Below, piece after piece: positions 15,722 to 17,445 of a stretch of DNA of 17,445 bases. The DNA comes from DASQTB01 sp035642095 (GTDB lineage: Bacteria; Actinomycetota; UBA4738; CALAEC01). The stretch spans positions 1-17,445 of the forward strand of contig DASQTB010000078.1 in assembly GCA_035642095.1 (NCBI GenBank). The letters run 5' to 3'. A program made the position numbers and the translations under genes. The notes under the pieces were generated by a model, which worked only from the letters and a program-made list of their open reading frames with translations, was not told the DNA's origin and made no database searches. Every line of letters begins with the position of its first letter. Positions within the stretch are counted from its first letter, which is position 1.

Positions 15722-15727
15722 ATTATC
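15722..15727 (-). promoter_or_regulatory. -10 box of the fourth cyclase gene
   Basis: The minus strand reads GATAAT here, 10 bases before the cyclase ATG. Transcription would start about 3 bases before the start codon, giving an almost leaderless message, and there is no Shine-Dalgarno. No convincing -35 box is seen at 16-18 bases. The region upstream overlaps the -35 box of the divergent amidase promoter. Confidence 0.4.
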
Positions 15728-15735
15728 CGCCGAGG

Positions 15736-15763
15736 TTGACTTGATCGATGGCGATGCTACGTT
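15736..15763 (+). promoter_or_regulatory. Promoter of the amidase gene
   Basis: TTGACT (15736-15741) and TACGTT (15758-15763) are 16 bases apart, a good match to a housekeeping sigma-factor promoter of the TANNNT type. The -10 box ends 10 bases before ATG 15774, so the message is nearly leaderless and lacks a Shine-Dalgarno. This decides the gene start against the longer ORF that opens at 15546 inside the divergent cyclase gene. Confidence 0.6.
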
Positions 15764-15773
15764 GGGGCGCCCG

Positions 15774-17135
15774 ATGGCGCGCTTCCCCTCCGTTCGTGCC
15801 GCGGCCATGACGTCGTCGCTGGCCGCCTTCCTGGCGATGATGCCCACGCCGGTCGTGAGCCTGGGTCCCCCCGAGACGCTGGCCGCCAGCCGGCGCCTGG
15901 GAGCGATCGACGGCGTCGCCGAGGCGGTCGATCCCTCGTTCCCCGTGGATTTTCTGTCCGTGTCATGGACCGACGGGAAGGCGCCGTCCGTCCGTTTCCG
16001 GACCGGTACCGGCTGGACGCGGTGGGCCCGGGTCGACCTGGACGACATCCAAACCGAGAGCAGCCGGACCTATGGAGGACTGGTCTCAGCGGACAAGGCC
16101 GACGCCTATCAGGTCCGGGGCCACGCCGGAGCCGTCGAGGCGATGGCCCTCAACACCTCCGACGGCCCCCGTCCTCGGGTGTGGGCCGAACCGGCCGCCG
16201 AGGCGTCGCATCTGGCCCAGCCCCCGGTGATCACTCGGGCCCAGTGGGGCGCCGACGAGAGCCTCCGCTTCAACGGGGGCGTCGAGAAGGGCACCCGAAC
16301 CTTCTACCCGACTCAGAAGCTGATCGTTCACCATACCGTCACGGCCAACGCCGACTCCGATCCCGCCGCCACCATCCGGGCGATCTACTACGACCACGTG
16401 GTCAACCGGGACTTCGTCGACATCGCCTACAACTTCCTGATCGACGCCCAGGGCCGCCTGTACAAGGGCCGGTACTCCGGACCGAGGAACACCATGACCC
16501 AGGACACGATCACCGGTGAGAACGCGAACGGCTATGGGGTGACCGGCGCTCACACGGGGGGCTACAACTCCGGGACGATGGGCCTGGCCGTCCTGGGCAA
16601 CTACGTCTCGACGCCGATCTCCACCCCGGCCCGGCAGACCCTGGTCGGCCACCTGGCCTGGGAGTCGGAGCGTCACGGGCTGGCCCCGCTGGCGATCTCG
16701 ACGTACACGAACCCCGAGAGCGGGGCCAGGAAGACCTCACCCAACATCGCCGGCCACCGGGACTACGGCGCCACCCAGTGCCCGGGGGAGATCCTGTACG
16801 CGGCGCTCCCCTCGATCCGCCTGGAGGTGGCCGCCTTGGTGGGGAACGTCGATACCAAGCCCCCCCGGCTCTCCCGGATCGAAGCCCGCAGGGTGAAGCG
16901 GCGGTCGGCCACCATCCGGTGGCGGAGCAGCGAGCCTTCGACGGGGCGGATCCAGTACTGGAAGGCGGGAACGAAGCGCCGGACGTCGGGGCTCGATCGA
17001 GCCCTGAGCCGAGGTCACCGGGTGAGGGTGGCCGGCCTCCGGCCCCAGACCTCCTACCGATACCGGGTCCTGGGGTGGGACGCCGCCGGGAACGGCGCGG
17101 CCAGCCGTCCCCAGCGCCTCGTCACCCAGGGGTGA
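15774..17135 (+). CDS. Secreted N-acetylmuramoyl-L-alanine amidase (amidase_2/PGRP type) with Fn3-like tail
   Basis: A 453-residue exported protein likely to cut the bond between muramic acid and L-alanine in peptidoglycan. Residues 1-36 (MARFPSVRAAAMTSSLAAFL and on) form a signal peptide. Residues 45-140 form an N-terminal region seen in many actinobacterial PGRP-type amidases (FLSVSWTDGKAPSVRFRTGT). The catalytic domain spans 151-355: VITRAQWGADESLRF, LIVHHTVTAN with zinc ligand His186 or His187, YNFLIDAQGRLYKGRYSG, and GHRDYGATQCPGE with zinc ligands His328 and Cys336. Residues 362-450 (RLSRIEARRVKRRSATIRWR to YRYRVLGWDAAGN) form an Fn3-like domain, which may bind the wall. The start is set by the promoter 10 bases upstream and the signal peptide. 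It ends 6 bases before the convergent small Cys-rich gene. Confidence 0.9.
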   Translation: MARFPSVRAAAMTSSLAAFLAMMPTPVVSLGPPETLAASRRLGAIDGVAEAVDPSFPVDFLSVSWTDGKAPSVRFRTGTGWTRWARVDLDDIQTESSRTYGGLVSADKADAYQVRGHAGAVEAMALNTSDGPRPRVWAEPAAEASHLAQPPVITRAQWGADESLRFNGGVEKGTRTFYPTQKLIVHHTVTANADSDPAATIRAIYYDHVVNRDFVDIAYNFLIDAQGRLYKGRYSGPRNTMTQDTITGENANGYGVTGAHTGGYNSGTMGLAVLGNYVSTPISTPARQTLVGHLAWESERHGLAPLAISTYTNPESGARKTSPNIAGHRDYGATQCPGEILYAALPSIRLEVAALVGNVDTKPPRLSRIEARRVKRRSATIRWRSSEPSTGRIQYWKAGTKRRTSGLDRALSRGHRVRVAGLRPQTSYRYRVLGWDAAGNGAASRPQRLVTQG

Positions 17136-17149
17136 GCGGCCTCAGCCGC
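17136..17149. other. Small hairpin between convergent genes
   Basis: GCGGC (17136-17140), loop CTCA, GCCGC (17145-17149) make a 5-bp stem directly after the amidase stop codon and over the stop codon of the opposing small gene. It is the only structure in this 6-base gap and could help end either transcript, but it is short and lacks a T-run. Confidence 0.25.
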
Positions 17150-17306
17150 CGTGGGCGTGTGGTTCGGGGACCTCCGCCTTCAGCTCCATGAGCACGCAGT
17201 GGAAGCACAGCGCGTGGCCGCAGTCGGCCTCGTCGCAGAACGCGCAGACCTCCAGCTCCCGGTCGCACCCGGAACAGAGCAGCACGACGGGCTCAGCCCC
17301 GCTCAT
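17142..17306 (-). CDS. Small Cys/His-rich, probably zinc-binding protein
   Basis: A 54-residue protein, MSGAEPVVLLCSGCDRELEV and on. Cys11, Cys14, Cys21, Cys24, Cys29, His31, Cys34, His36 and Cys37 form paired CxxC-type ligands with a CGHALCFHC end, like a RING- or zinc-ribbon-type fold that holds one or two zinc ions. A His-containing tail (EPHAHGG) follows. The frame stays open upstream to 17396, but ATG 17306 is preferred: GAGGAGC lies about 10 bases before it, and the upstream residues (RSPRRASSSG) look like out-of-frame sequence over the preceding gene. It overlaps the end of that gene by 14 bases, suggesting coupled translation. Function unknown. Confidence 0.65.
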   Translation of the reverse strand: MSGAEPVVLLCSGCDRELEVCAFCDEADCGHALCFHCVLMELKAEVPEPHAHGG

Positions 17307-17445
17307 GTGCCCCGTGCTCCTCGCGATGGCGCCGCTGGAACTCGCTCGCCTCGGCGACCGCGTCCTCCCGGAGAAGGAGGCCCAGCAGGACACCATCCCC
17401 CGTGGTGATCGGCGTGCTCTCCACGTCGTGTTCCACCATGAACCC
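17293..17445 (-). CDS. Small conserved-looking ORF reaching the right edge (possibly partial)
   Basis: The minus strand from the window edge reads GF then MVEHDVESTPITTGDGVLLG, continues LLLREDAVAEASEFQRRHRE, and ends EHGAHERG with TGA at 17293-17295. If it begins at ATG 17439 it has 48 residues; the frame is open to the edge, so it may be the end of a longer gene. Composition is that of a normal soluble protein, with acidic and basic helices. Its last 14 bases overlap the start of the Cys-rich gene, so the two are probably one unit. No family recognised. Confidence 0.5.
   Translation of the reverse strand, partial: GFMVEHDVESTPITTGDGVLLGLLLREDAVAEASEFQRRHREEHGAHERG

Noticed and set aside
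15546..15773. A 76-residue N-terminal extension of the amidase.
   Set aside because: It overlaps the divergent cyclase gene and its promoter, and the signal peptide and the TTGACT/TACGTT promoter place the start at 15774.

Overview
This is a GC-rich (about 70% by eye), gene-dense window from a bacterium that looks like an actinobacterium or a nearby high-GC lineage such as Chloroflexota. The pointers are an F420-type luciferase-like oxidoreductase, several multidomain class III nucleotide cyclases, TANNNT-type -10 boxes, and starts that appear to be leaderless or nearly so. The lineage is an inference; no rRNA or tRNA gene was seen.

Layout. 1-1157: a MarR-type regulator (minus strand, cut by the left edge) is divergent from a LysE/RhtB-type exporter (plus strand), with a palindromic operator and back-to-back promoters between them. 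1194-2060: a luciferase-like, probably F420-dependent oxidoreductase. 2147-10083: three tandem paralogues of about 870-880 residues, each with an N-terminal class III cyclase domain, an NB-ARC/AAA-like ATPase, a winged-helix region and a helical TPR-like tail, but no C-terminal DNA-binding domain. 10080-12995: a membrane protein fused to HEAT repeats and a C-terminal cyclic-nucleotide-binding domain. Copy 2, copy 3 and the membrane protein are joined by 4-base stop/start overlaps (GTGA and ATGA), and copy 1 lies 45 bases upstream of copy 2. A 35-base near-perfect palindrome sits at the 3' end of the membrane-protein gene. 13004-15711 (minus strand): a fourth cyclase with a different N-terminal beta-rich domain, then a secreted LVIVD-like repeat protein. 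15774-17135 (plus strand): a secreted zinc amidase of the PGRP/amidase_2 type with an Fn3-like tail. 17142-17445 (minus strand): a 54-residue Cys/His-rich protein preceded by an overlapping small ORF that reaches the right edge.

The most interesting unit is 2147-12995. Three cyclases carrying ATPase-TPR sensor modules are coupled to one gene whose product has the Glu and Arg expected for cyclic-nucleotide binding. The simplest reading is a local circuit: the ATPase-TPR parts gate cyclic-nucleotide synthesis, and the product acts on the membrane-HEAT-cNBD protein. The domains and overlaps are visible in the sequence; the circuit is inference. No stretch longer than 300 bases lacks a gene, and I saw no insertion sequence, CRISPR array, tRNA or rRNA.
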